Below, in pieces: positions 11,836 to 24,890 of a stretch of 64,000 nucleotides of DNA (position 1 is the stretch's first letter; each line of letters begins with the position of its first letter). The DNA is taken from the NCBI GenBank assembly GCA_949357655.1, contig CASHTG010000019.1:1364001-1428000 (forward strand). The letters run 5' to 3'. The notes under the pieces were generated by a model that did not search any database, was not told the origin of the DNA, and saw only the letters and a program-made list of their open reading frames with translations. Both the position numbers and the translations under genes were made by a program. This stretch comes from Parascedosporium putredinis. Taxonomy: Eukaryota > Ascomycota > Sordariomycetes > Microascales > Microascaceae.

Positions 11836-14563
11836 ATGGCCTCAGCCTCAGCCCAGCTCGCTGAGGCGGTTCATGACGACAATATCTACGCTACCTCCAT
11901 CAGCGGCCTCCCTTCTCCCACTATAGAGGTAGAATCCCATGACGATGCCACTAGAGATACCCGCTCCATTGATCATCACATGTAAGCCGAACCGAACCGA
12001 ACCGCTTCTCCCAACATCCGAATCTGCATACGCGTTGCCGCATTGCACTACACCACTCCTCATGCTCTCTTCCTCTACCTGCTGTCACTCTGCCTACCGT
12101 CACTTAAGTCTGCCCCACGCTTCCTCCAAAGCCACCTGCTCACCGCCGTTGTGATTCCCTTAGTGCTGCTCGGCCCGTATCGCGGGTGCGGTATAAGAGC
12201 CCAATCCGCCAGCACCGTCGGACTCCCTCCCAGCATCGCGAGGTCAAGGTACGCCGACGGCTTGCCCTCTGGTTATCGGCCCTGCTCCCCGCTCTCTTCA
12301 GCTAACCCAGGAGTGCCCCTGTAGGAAACTTTGGATGCAAGATTTGAAATTTCCAGCGAGGAGACCGATGGCCGAGTCCACCACCGGATCAATCAGTATG
12401 TGATCCAGAAGGAAATAGGGCGTGGCTCCTACGGGGCGGTACACCTTGCTACAGACCATAGGGGAAATGATTTCGTAAGGCCTTATTTCCTTCTCTCATC
12501 CGTACTCTTCTCTTTCAAGGGGCCGCAGACCTGCTACTTGCTACGCAAAACGAAAAACGAAGACATGAGATAAGTTGACAACCCGCCACTCTCTAGGCCG
12601 TTAAAGAGTTTTCAAAAGCCCGTTTGCGTCGACGGGAACGGTCCAACATCTTACGCCAGGTAGGGCCTCGCCTCCCTGCCCGGGTTGAGAGAAGGAGCCT
12701 GAATGCGCCCCTATCGCCTCACATGTCCGACTTTAGCCTGGAATCGCCCATGTCCCAGAATGATGCGTTGTACCTAATAAGAAGAGAAGTGGCGGTGATG
12801 AAGAGGCTGAACCACCCAAACCTCGTGCAGCTCTTCGAGGTCCTGGATGACCCCGAGGAAGATTCCCTGTATATGGTGCTTGAGATGTGTAAAAAGGGCG
12901 TGGTCATGAAGGTTGGCCTCGGCGAGCAAGCTATCCCACATCCAGAAAATATGTGCAGGACATGGTTTAGGGATTTGATTTTGGGCATTGAATATTGTGA
13001 GTACCATCTCCCAAGAGACGCCGCGTTATCTCATGAGAAATGGCAAGCACGATAAGAAAGAGAAAGGGAGAAAGAGAAAGAGAAAGAGATGGGGAGAGAG
13101 ATGGAGAAGGAGGAACAGGAGAGTGGCTGATACAGAGATGGCATCTAGTGCACCACCAAGGCGTCATTCACAGGGATATCAAGCCTGACAACCTCCTTCT
13201 ATCCGACGAGGACGATGCTCTCAAGATTGTCGACTTTGGCGTTTCCGAGATGTTTGAAAAGTCGGCCGAGATGCGCACCGCCAAGTCTGCCGGGTCGCCT
13301 GCGTTCCTACCCCTGAACTCTGCGTCGTTCGGCATGGCGATGTCTCTGGAAGGGCGGCTGATATCTGGTCCATGGGCGTAACGCTGTACTGCCTTCGATA
13401 TGGCAAGCTCCCCTTGAGAAGATGAATGTCTTGGACATGTACGAATCCATCCGGATGGATGAACCCAGTTACCCGCCCGACGAGGACCCGGGTTTCCTTG
13501 ACTTGATGCAGCGGCTCCTGCAAAAGGATGCAGAGAAGAGGATCCGAATGCACGAGCTCAGAGTAAGTCCAACATACTTTTCCTTTCCATGAAAAGGAGC
13601 CGAATCTGGCGTCAACCCCTAGTCCTATTCTGCGCTTGGCATGGAGGGTAGGCGGTATACTGACATGGTTGGCTAGGTGCATCCTTGGGTCACGAACTAT
13701 GGGAGCGCTATGCTGCTCTCTGTGGAGGAGAATTGCGCCGACCCGATTGAGCCGCCCAACGACCTCGAACTCAACCGCGCCTTGACTAGGAAAATGAACC
13801 ACTTGCTCTGTGTCGTACGTATCTTACTTCCATGTCCTTTTCTTTCTTTGTTTCCCATTTGTTCCCCCTCGTCGTTTAGACGAACCCCGGATTTATTCTA
13901 CAGCCTATTGTTTCAAATAATACTGAACAAAAGTTATAGATGAAAGTCAGATACAAGCTCAAGCTATTGGTGGCGAGGAGGAGAGCCGAGAAGACCATTC
14001 CCGTCCAAGCCACGGTGATACCTTTGACGACAGGTGACGTTGATAGCGCGGACATCCCTCACGCGCGAGAGATACAAGACCTCATCGCTCAACGCAACTC
14101 GTTCCGCAAGGAAAAGACACTACCGATATCAATCGACACTTCGTCTGGCGCCGAGCCCCTCTACTTAGGTGTCGGCCTAGGCGTTGATATCGATGGGCCT
14201 TCATCGGCTCTTTCCTCGCTGGGCATCTCGGATCCTACATCGTCCTCGTCCGCAACAGACCAGGGCGACGATGGGTTCTCGGCGGATGCGGGGTACGCCT
14301 TCGTTTCGGACTCACCCGTCAACGCAGACTTTAACATTTACGACCGCGCTTACGAAGAAGAGCTCCAGCGCATCCTCTCTAGCCCGCTCCGGAGGTCAAG
14401 CTCGGTGTATATGAACAACCACGTCAAAGAAAAGGAGCAAATCAAAGGCGCGGACCAGGTCTTGGAAGGGGAGATGACGCCGCCTGCACTGGGGCCGCGG
14501 GCGAGATATCCGAGACGGGGCAGACGAGATGAGCAGGCGGGGCGGGAACGTCCCGGGAAATAG
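11836..14563 (+). CDS. Calcium/calmodulin-dependent protein kinase kinase (CaMKK, Ssp1/CmkC type), two frame breaks
   Basis: Ser/Thr kinase that activates CaM kinases and AMPK/Snf1. There are seven exons: 11836-11981, 12164-12248, 12325-12474, 12597-12996, 13149-13562, 13677-13814 and 13940-14563. With two bases restored it gives about 652 residues. Kinase landmarks are GRGSYG (109-114), Lys in FAVKEF (130), HRDIKPDN (268-275) and DFG (289-291). Between the Lys and helix C lies a long Arg/Pro-rich insert, typical of CaMKKs. LFEVLDDPEEDSLYMVLEMC and HPWVTNYG also match. Breaks: C4 at 13310-13313 before ELCVVRHGD (a C missing) and TT at 13414-13415 in KLPFEKM (a T missing). The Ser-rich C-terminal tail ends in basic residues; I see no certain calmodulin-binding helix. 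Confidence 0.93.
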
Positions 14564-17500
14564 AGGCTCCCGGGATGTTGCTGCGGCCCGACCTCGAGGC
14601 TTTGGGTTGCGGCAAGGTTCAGACGTTGAAAGTGCAATTTTCTTTTCTCTTTTAAACCCCAGTCAATTGAAACAAAACCGGTGTCTGGATTCAGTTTGTC
14701 ACTGTACGGAGGAAGGGGCGCCGCTTGCATGGAGTTGAGGGTAGATCTCTTGCTTCTTTCTTGGTTTTCTCCCATCCCCTTTCTTGTCTTTCCCTCTGGG
14801 TTAAGACCTAGTCAGTCGCCTTGGCTCGGGCATATCTTATCTCTAGATATATATCATACAGTCTACCAGAGAGATAGTGTACGTCAGAAGCACTCGGGTC
14901 CTATCCCTTCCTGATACACTCAAGGGTGGGTAGGGCTTTGAGGTTCTGTCTACGCGTCATACTTTCCAAGTCTGAGCAAGCAGTAGCTATCCTTTCATAC
15001 TCATATGTATCATTGAGCCCAGCAAAGGCGGATAACGGCGGCGTATGGCGCACTGGTATCTACTCTCTCAACCCACTGGAAGCAGCTCAACTCGCCGCAA
15101 CGGGACGCTTAGGCACGCGGTTGGGTGTGAAATTATCGTGTAGGGAATGGTGCTTTTGGTAATACAAGTGCGAAGAGGAGGATGGCGTAGGATGAAAAGA
15201 GGGAATCTGAGAAAGAAAGAAAAAGGAAAGAAAAAGGCAGGAAAAAGGGTGCCTTGACGCAAAGCTGTGTATCAGGTTGGGACCCTAGAGGCGTAAACGA
15301 ACATGGGGGCTTTTGGAGATCGGCTTTAGTAGGGGTGGTTATTCACGGTTTCTCGCTGGCTGCATTTTTGCCGTGGCGCGGGACTGCCGCAAGAGTGCAT
15401 GTGGTGCGTTGGGTGAGGCGACAAAGGGAGCCATTCTAAAGAAAGAAGAAGAAAAACCAAAGAAAAAGGAAGCACGTCGGTCAAAGTTAATCTTTTCACT
15501 TCTCACATATTACGTTTGCAGCGTCGGGTTTGACCATTCGGAACCAATGTGACGAGATCAGCTGGGGGTACGTCGACCGAGAGACGGTGAGACTGGGAAG
15601 GACGAGCGCTGGCTGCGGTCGTATAAGTCCCCCAATCTTTTGAAGATCCATGCCTTTTGCTTCTGTTTCTCTTTCTCTCTCGCTCTTCTGGCTTCGGTGG
15701 CGCTCCCCTCTGTCCATGCACGGAGAGGACGAGAAACGTGGTCTGCCCGTGCCCGTGGCCGAGAACCGGAGAGTGAGCAGAGGGCGGAAGGGAGAAGGGA
15801 AACAAAGGGCCAGTAGAGTAGAGAACAAAGAGAAAAAAAAAGGAAAGGGGGATTGGGAGATGATCAATGATGTATAGGGGTGAGATGAGGATGGAAGGGG
15901 TGGGTGTTGATGCAACGAGATGTAAGCTGGAGATATCCGTCCGGCTGTGGGACAGATACCACCAGCTCTATCCTTGAGACTGAGTCGCGACTTGGATGGT
16001 TCCTGAACCTTATCAGCAGTGCGCTGGACATACGCCCCTCCCCTTTTGCGCCTCTCTCTCTCTGGCTTCTTGCCTGCGTTTCCCTACTTTTGTCTCGTCG
16101 TTTTTTCTTGTCGCGCATGGCGTAGTACCAGCCGACGAACGGCAGAGCGGGAGGATGATTGCACACTGCTCCTCCCTCCTATCTTCCCCCTTCTTGGCGC
16201 AGCGACCGGACCTCGGTGAGGAGGGGCTTGACGGGAAGAATATCGAACGGGAGAAGGGCCACAAAAAAAAGCGAAGGAGAAAAAGAGAGGGCTTCGAAGG
16301 GGGAGCGGTGGTGGATGCTGAGACACGCGAGCGGATGGCGGAGCCAGTGGGAGCTGAGGGTCATGCCACGAGGTTACGCTCAATTGGGAGTCTGATTGGA
16401 TTGCTCAGCGAAGGAAGGGGGTGGTCCGCACTCCCCCAAGGACTTCGTTCGGGAGGAAGGGCGGGAAGCGGGAATGCTGGGGAGACAAGGGGCAGAAAGC
16501 CATGGTGGAGAGCGAGCGCGTGCGGGAAAAAAGGAACGAAAAAAAGAGACATCTACTATTATACGGGAGGGCTTGGATTTAGGATTTGATGATGCTGTGC
16601 AAGGGAGCGGGCCGGCCAAAAAAAAAAGAAAGCACAAAAAGGCGCCGGAGGTTAGAACGCGCTGTGTGGACGATCTAGGCTCCTCTTTGAAACAGAGAAC
16701 CGTCAGTCAAGATTGTGGTGAGTTCCCGCGAATTGGAGAGGCTCTGACGTCAATGATGTTATCATCTTTTCACCTCGGGCGAATACAAGGAAGAGACGGG
16801 AGTGATCTCCTCCCGCCATTTTCAACTCTTCCGCTCACCGCGCGCGCTCATCGACGGGCAGTCGACATGGGCGGGTATTATAGGAATAGAGTAGCGAGAG
16901 GCGAGCTTTCGGCGGCGAGGATGGTAAAATGAAAGAGAGAAAAAAACCCTCATCTCATCCCATCTGTTTGCCTGCCCATCTTATCGCGCGCGCATCATCA
17001 CCGAGCATGTTGGACGGCAACCATTTTCTCTTTCACGGATGGCCCGTTGGCTGGGAGGTGCTGATCGAACACACAGAAAACTGCCTCTGTGGTATCTAGT
17101 GGCCTTGGCCTTTTCTGGTTGCAAGTCGTGTTTGGATATGGTAGAGAGTCCTTCAGAGTTACCAAAGCCGAGTTCCGCGCTGGTGACGTAGTGCGAGGCA
17201 TGTCAAATGGTGGGACCTACGGCGCTCCCCGCCAAACGCGACTGAGAACTGGCACAAAAAGGCATATTGCCACTGGCAACCCACTAGAAGATTCGAGGAA
17301 GCGGCGGTGTCCGCGGACTGCGCGTCCCTGCGTACGAAGCACGTCGACAAACCCCCATTAGGACTGCGTTGTATTACGGTGCCATGGAGGCTGATCGGCG
17401 AGGTACTCCTGCCCGACTCCTTGTGGGACCTGTGCAAGTGATAGAAGCGAACCCCGAGAGCAATCTCTAGTAGCCCAGTCCAAAAATGGGCTTTGACTGT

Positions 17501-20500
17501 TGGCCGCTCACGAGCTTGTGCCCACATTCTACTAGCTCGACGTGATCTCCGCCAGTCCATTTCCCGATTTGTTCTGCTTTTCGTTTTCCCTCTCTTTCAG
17601 TGCGGCGCACACCCGAGGGAAGGACGGTGAGCATCCCGGTCTCCGCCGCACCCAAGACCCCTCATTACTAGACCAACCCGCCACGAGGGGGTCGTGTTGT
17701 CGAGGGAGGGAGCCGGAAAGAACACACAAACGGAGAGATTACCACCATTATCAGGGTTCTTCCTCCTCCACTGGGCACAAGCACGCTGCCGGCTGGCCTG
17801 GAAACCCCGTCTCCCCTCATAGATCTTGGCTCCCCGTTCAATCTTGGTGTAAATCGTGAAATGTCTGCATGTGAAGAAGTGGAATCCCTGCTCTCCTCTC
17901 AATCAAGTTTGATATTACCCCGAGAGCACCAACCAGCAAGCCCCTCCGAGCTTGTCGACTTGCCTAGTGTATTTGGATCGAAATGGGAAACGGGCGCTAT
18001 GGTGGCATAAGAAGAGTGTGCCCCTTGGGTTCCCGTCTGCTCCTCCAGGGCGAACGCGGGGGTGTTCCGATCCTTGTGTTGCCAGCGGTCCAAGCTCAGA
18101 CAGAGTCTTTGGACGGTTCATGATAGCCGAAAAGTCGTGGAGGGCCTGTCGCCCTCGTGGGGAAAGCCTGTCCTGGGTCGTACAATTACATCAGAATGGG
18201 GATCGTCCGTTCTCTATACCCGGCGAGGGGCAGAAGCGTCCTCGCTTCTCTCTCGCCAGCCGACACAATTTCACGCTGCCATGCCGTACATGGAATAATA
18301 GACGAGCAAGATGCGACTACTGCACCGGAGCGAGACCAAAGAATGAGGGGTTAGGGAGGCCGCCCACGGCAGTGAGACGTGAGAAGAACAGGGTTATTAA
18401 AGATGCCATGTGGGGTATGCACTTATGTCGACGGGCAGGCGTAGCATCCATGGCCTTTTTAAGAATAGATTGCGGTAATTTAGAACCAAAAGTGGGCGTG
18501 CCAGTGTGCTGGCCCCCTTCGCTTGACACCCCACGACAACCGTCTTCATGTTGGAATACGACTGCTTCCTCTCACAAGATGGGGAGAGCATTCGGGGTCA
18601 AGTCGACGCACCGCACCGCACCGCACCATAGTCGCCATAGCCACCACCTCCTGAAGACGACGGCGGTTGGGGCCAGAGGAGGTGTTCTTGGGCCGCGGCA
18701 GGGTCTGGGTCGCTGCGACTGCGTAACATTCCCCAAAGACCTCTCGCGAGCTGTGATGCAACCTCAATCGGGCCCGGAAAAAAAGGTTGGGGCGTTTGTG
18801 CAGATGTTGACAAGGGGGTGGGGGAGGGGAGTGAGCCCCTTCAGAGCAGCTTCAAACAGAGCGGAAAGGCAGGATGGCCGGAGAGCTCTCCGGATCCAGA
18901 GCAAAGCGACAGCACCTGGTGCTCCTTACATGACCTTATCAAATCCTAGCATCGTTGAACCAGTCCTCGTCGTTCATTTAGCTGCAGATGCAGGGTGTTG
19001 GGGAAGATGCCACTAGGGGACAAGCAGGTCTCACACTCTCCATGTCTTTTCTACCGCCAGTGACTCGAGATTTGATACTAATGACCGACGATCGGATTTT
19101 GGTCATGCATAACGAAGAGGAGTCGTTTTGACGGGTTTGGCCCTTCGCGCCGCTGCCCATCTGAACGGATCCCATCCATTCTATGGGGAGGGGGTATGCC
19201 GGCGTGCAGGAGACACTTCCGACACCCTCCAGCATTCGCATCGATTAACGGCACGGACACTCGAGTCAAGTGCGCAGAAAGCCCTCCTCCCACACCGTCG
19301 ATAGCAAGCATGGCTTCCTGGAGAGTGTGCCGAAAAGCATCGTGTCCCATTTGCCGTGACTCTGGGCCAGCAACACAGGCAACACGTCCTCACGAAACTA
19401 CAGTTTAACCCCGCTGCCCATCCGTTGTCCGTTGTCCAATTTTGATTGCTCAAATTTATGCACAACGCCGGTGGCGAGCAAGAATCGTGGGACTCTGAGG
19501 TGTCATGCCCTAACCATTAATTTCCATGACAGCAAAAACGTTGCGAGAGGGGCTTCGAGAGGGTCCAACGGATCCAGAGGCTAGCCCAGAACTTGATGAA
19601 ATGCTTCGGACTGGGCCAGCGAGAAGCGGCCCACCGCACCGTACCGTGCCGAAGAACCGTGCGAAGCAGTCCTGGTCACCCCGGCCCCTGCCGATGACCC
19701 AAACCAAAAGCACCGATAATATTCATTGAAAAGCGAGTGAAGAAAAAAGGAAGAAAAAAAAGAGAGATGGGTAACCTCGTTGGGTGGTACACTCTAATAA
19801 TGTTGAACCGTTTTGGACGTCGCCAAGCCAGCGCTAAAGATGTGAGGTGGCCGCTAAGAGACATGTGTTCTTGCCAAACGCATCGCAGCGTTGCCAATAA
19901 ACCTCACATCGTGAGTCTTCTGCTCCCCGGGCACGCGTAATTCTGGTAAGTCTCACCAGCAGTATTTGCCAAGACCTGCCCTCTTTGGTGAAAATTCGGC
20001 CTTGGCACTCTTAACGCTGTAGGGCTCTCTAAGAAAAAAGAAAAAAAGGTCCGATCTGACCCTCGAGTCAAGTCAGACGTGCCGCCGTGCCTTCGTTGAA
20101 GAGCCGCCTGAACACCGCGTTCCCGTGGTTGGTGTGTGAGGCCAAATTTTGTTCATCGCCCAATTACACTATTCTTCTTCTTTTTTCTTTTGATTTAAAT
20201 GGTTCCCATGGTCACAGAGCTGTGAAGTGAGCCCGTCGTCGACGAGGCCCAACAAAAAGCCTGCACTGATCCGGCCCTTTCCTTTCGGACATGTTGTGGG
20301 CTACCGTCTTGGACTATGATCCTAATGGTGCGTCGCGCGTGGGGGACACTAGCATATGCCCAAGCGTTGTCCCAAAAAGGAAATCAAAACGGCCTTATTA
20401 TCATCAACACCATGCACTTGGCCGGAAGAACGCGTAAGTCTTGCCTTGTAGACGCCGGTGGATGATTGTCGATGCGGACACGGCGTTCCACGTCCGTCGG

Positions 20501-23500
20501 ATTGTGATATTCTTGGCATTCCGTTTTCAATCCTAGACCTGGCTTGGCAACGGCGCTCGAGGACGACGGTACAACGCCGAGCCGGCGACGCCGTCTCGTG
20601 GTTAGAAAATGACCCGTTTAACATGACCTCAACGCTGGCAGGGCATGCAAGTAGATAGTGAGGGGGTCACGCCTCAGCACAACTGCCTACGACCTTGTTT
20701 TACCCAAGACGGGGGCGCGAGAGGCCATCGGCCACCATGCCCCTAGGTGCGCCCTCTCGCCACCGCTTGTTGAGATTCTTCCTTTCTACCTCCGAGTCCC
20801 GGCTCTTGGAGAGTGGAAAGACGGCCGTTGCCGTCCCTTTCACTCTCGGCAGGCTAGTTTGACCACTCCTTCGAGCGAGCCCTTCCCTCACCTTCAAAAT
20901 ATCCTTAGTTGGGAAAGGATGCGCTAAACCTGCCCTACGAGGCCAGAGGCCCGAAATAATGCTGGGCGCCAAGCCAGACGCTGTCTGTCAAGGACCCATC
21001 TGGCAGCGTATGCGACATTGCTGAGCCGTGGGCAACGAACACGCCTCCCCGGTTTCCGATGACTAATTTAAAGATGGCAGCTGCACGTCGGCTGGTTCAC
21101 GATTTCCGCATCCCTGCGGGTCGGAGATCGGCTCCCTGGCCTGCTCTTTTTCTTTTTGTTTTCTCCTCCTCTCCTCTCCTTTAGGGGCTGAACTTTGGCT
21201 CCGTGACATGCTGATGGATGCCATGTGGGGGCAACTTTCCGTCAGGGATGCCGAACCCGCTTGTCCCCAAGGAAAGGAAAAAAGGCCCCTTTGTATTGGT
21301 GAGCTGAATTTTCAAAGGGAAAACGAAGCCATCCTAAGCTAAGGAAACTTGAAAGAACGGTGGGATACTATGTGTCATTTGACCCTAAAACCTGAGCGTG
21401 AGCCTCGTTGACTGCATCGGAATTATCTCGGGGTCAACTCCCACAAACCACCCTCCGCTCATGGCGTTTGTGAGACCCCGTCTTGCACCCTCACCCACAT
21501 CTTGTGAGGTTAATATTACTCTTACTGCTTGAAGCAGTGCTTTGCAAACGTTGCCGTTGGGAGGAAGAATAGTCTACGGTGTGCAGGATGCAATGCTCTG
21601 AGCCGTAGTAGTTATGAAATGAGTGGTCGCTACCGCAATCTGCATATACCTCCAGAGCTACACCTTTAAGCACGCATGCTTGCGGTAAAGGTCTCAGGGC
21701 CATCAGCGGATGCATGCGGGGAGGGAAAGGGCTTTCGATCGGTAATGGGGGTATCCCCAATCAATTGATCATGACCATCAACCGAACGTTCGAACAGTGG
21801 TGTTATTAGTATGTAGCCAGCCAGGCTATGAACATGGTTGGAAAAACTTGAAATGTTAGCTTTATCAGGTAGAGAATGAAAGAAGTCGTCGCAAATTCAA
21901 GCTCAGCGACCCATGTCATTGTCCAGCTCAGGGGTCCGGCCCAAACTCGTTGACCAACCCTCGGTCGCCCGGCTTTTCGGCCGCCAAGAGAGCACCATTG
22001 CCGTTGAAATCGGGATCCATGTGGTATCCGATCTCAACTTCATTTAGACGGTTGAATGGCTGGTCTCGTTAGGCTTTGGCTCGCCTCCTGCTTCTTGCTG
22101 CTTTGGTTACCAACTCCGGCAACCAGCCCTTCCAAAGCTCAAGTTATTGACACGCTTCCGTATTTTAAGCATGAGAAAACGTGATGATTCTGGTGCTAGT
22201 TGCGCCACGATATAAATGCAGGGGAGAAACCAGAGTTTGGGTACCATAATATTAAATTGTGGGCCTTTGATTTTGAGCTGTGGAAGTGGTTGAAGATGGC
22301 GAAGTGGTTGAATAGGTGGAGGTTCACCTTGGCCCTCATGCCCCCATCGATTGACGTAAATTTGTACTTTGTATCTCCTCCGACCCCCTTCAAGGCTCCT
22401 TCCTTTTGGCACCTGATGCCTGGATTTGGGCGGGCTACGAGTCGTGTCGTGTGCTGGCTGCACACTTCGGAGCAAGTTAGCCTGCCATCGTGGAATTCAA
22501 ACTAAACGGCACTGTGTGCCAGATGCGAGCATGCTGCTGAGAAATCACCAAATGGTGCCCTAATACTAATGAGATTCCTGGCGGACGGCCTGGCCTACAT
22601 CAAAAACCAGCCAATGTTCATGTTCAAGCCGTGGGAATTGTAGTGCCCCAGCACCCAGCTGCGAGAGGGACAGGGAAAAGAACGAAGGACAAGAAAAGAG
22701 CCCCACCTTGGCAGATTGGAGGCAAGAGAAAAGGGAAGAGAAAGATAAAAAAGAAGTGGCGACGTCCGTGTGTAACCGGCGAGATGCAATAGGATGCCCA
22801 GGCTTGATCTTTTGCTGGGTTCAATGTTCTGCCCACCCACTCATCAAGCGGGACAAGGCTTCAATGCCAACGGGCAGCGCTCTTCTTGCATAGCTGATGT
22901 TGATTATGCCGATTTCTAGGTGGATTTCATCTATCAGAAAAAGAAAAGAAAAGTAGGAATAAAGAACTCAGCACCTGTTGACCATCAACAGGTTCTCTCC
23001 CGCGTCAAGTTCTTGAGAGTAGGTAGTCTTTTCCTCATTGATAGAATTTGAAGCTTTTGGTATGATTAAAACTTGCAGCGCAGGCTGGCGTGAAGGGGGT
23101 CAGGGGAAGGAGCACTGTGAGCAAGCTTGGGGCGTGTGGGACGGCTCGGTAATTTTTATGGAGACGCCCTTTCCTGCTGCTCTTTGCTTTCATGTCCTGT
23201 TCTGTTCTTGCTGGCATATCCATCCTATCGATGCATGCCACCAGCGAGAGAGTGGCTTTTCTCGCAAGCCTGGCAGAGAGAGGAAGAGAAGAGGAGAGGG
23301 AGAGAAGGAGCGAGGTGGGTCGAGAGCATGAGATGATGCCTGCGATTGGCTATTTCCAATCGAACCTGAAAGCGAACGAGGGCCCGGGTGTCAAGCATTG
23401 AGAGGCAGGAGGCAGAGGATAAGGGTAAATATCCAGACTCGGCGTGCTGCTGTCGATCCATTTTGGTGGACTGGGGTGGAGACGACAAGCAAAGAACGAT

Positions 23501-24890
23501 GAGAGGTGGGCACCCGGCCGCTGCCATCTGTGGTACGAGCGCCATCCGAGGCGCTCCTCTTGATTGACCGGCGGACTGTCGCATTAGGGCATTCCTGAGG
23601 TTCCCGCATCACCTCAGGACAAATCGAGGGTTTTTTCTCTTTTTGCCTTTCGAATATTGGCTCGTCCTGCGTCCAGCAGGACAGGACCATGCACACAGTG
23701 CTTATGTATGAGACTAACCAGTGACATTACTCTATTGGGGAGAGGCAACAGCGCTAGACTAGTAAAAAAGAAAACAAAAAAGCGATTGCACAAATGAAAA
23801 GGATGAGAAATGGTGACCGCGGCATCCCAGTCCACAGTGCTGGGCGGCGGGCTGGACAGACAGCCATCAATGATCCATGCTGGCTGGCTGGCCAGGCCAG
23901 CCATGTCAGATGGATCAGTACTCCAACGCCCTCGTACTTTGCGGTAGCAGTGTCTAGGGTTAGAGGAAGGCGCTGTAATGGACCAGTCATTTCGAAAGCC
24001 CCTCTACAGCTGCTTGGGATTGCAGGTTGTAGAGACACAAGAGGACAACTCTCAGGGGGCCAGAGTTCAAGTACTCCTCTAACCTGTCCCAACATTTGCT
24101 CAGTCATGCACAGCCGATCGCCAAATGGAACTCCCACCAGCCCAAGCTGCAATGATCAATGCACCCGTGTTCCTTGATACGTCCTGCTGGCCAAGGCTCT
24201 CCTGACCACTTTACTTTTCTCTAATAATACACGATTACACTACATGAGAGGCGGGACAGGAAGGCGAGGCGAGAGGGGGAAGCCTTCAACACACACTCCC
24301 TTGTCACATTGTCTCGCCCTTGGCCAAGGTCAACATTCCATTCCGGGCCACCACTCCCCACTAATTAATGCTTCGGACTAGTGATGCTACCAATTACCAC
24401 TGCAGACTGCAGCAGAAACCTCGTCTTTCTATTCGACGAATTGGCATCCATCCATTGATTCTTGTCAGAATGGATCTCTGGATGTCTCCCCCGTAGCCCT
24501 TGTCGGAGCCACAATGATAACCCCCAAAGTTCGCGCGGTCGCCTTTGGTTCGCGTTTCTGCCGGCCAACAAACAACATCAGCAAGGCCATTGCTCACCTG
24601 CTATCTTGGCTTCTTCGGAGGGGAGCCTGTGATTTACTTTTGCCTTCAAGTAGTCTTGGTGCTTGAGCTCCTGGAAAGATCCGGTCCTAGATCCCAAACT
24701 CACTTGAGGTTGCCTCCTCCATTGGCCGTCGTACGAGAAGTCGCCGTTCCATAGACTTTGCCCTTCCTCGTCTTTTTTTTGTTCATATTTCCCCCTCCAT
24801 TTAATTCGGGACACTCTCCACCCACGCCCGAGCCGAGCCTCATTTGGTGTTGTTGGTGTTGCTCTAGCTTCCTTCCACCCTAGGCCGGTC
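14564..24890. other. About 10 kb without a recognisable gene
   Basis: Both strands were read for splice-linked coding blocks and conserved motifs and none was found. The sequence is not AT-rich, so there is no sign of a heavily RIP-mutated transposon. It contains many purine/pyrimidine tracts (for example 15180-15250, 15430-15480, 16225-16290) and GCACC repeats at 18608-18627. The longest open frame, 17952-19016 (+), begins without ATG (first ATG at 18120). It has no recognisable motif and I see no clear third-position GC bias, so it is not called as a gene. Confidence 0.45.
18608..18627. repeat. (GCACC)4 short tandem repeat
   Basis: Four perfect pentamer units. A related GCACCC/GCACC array occurs at about 24930-24952. 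Confidence 0.9.
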
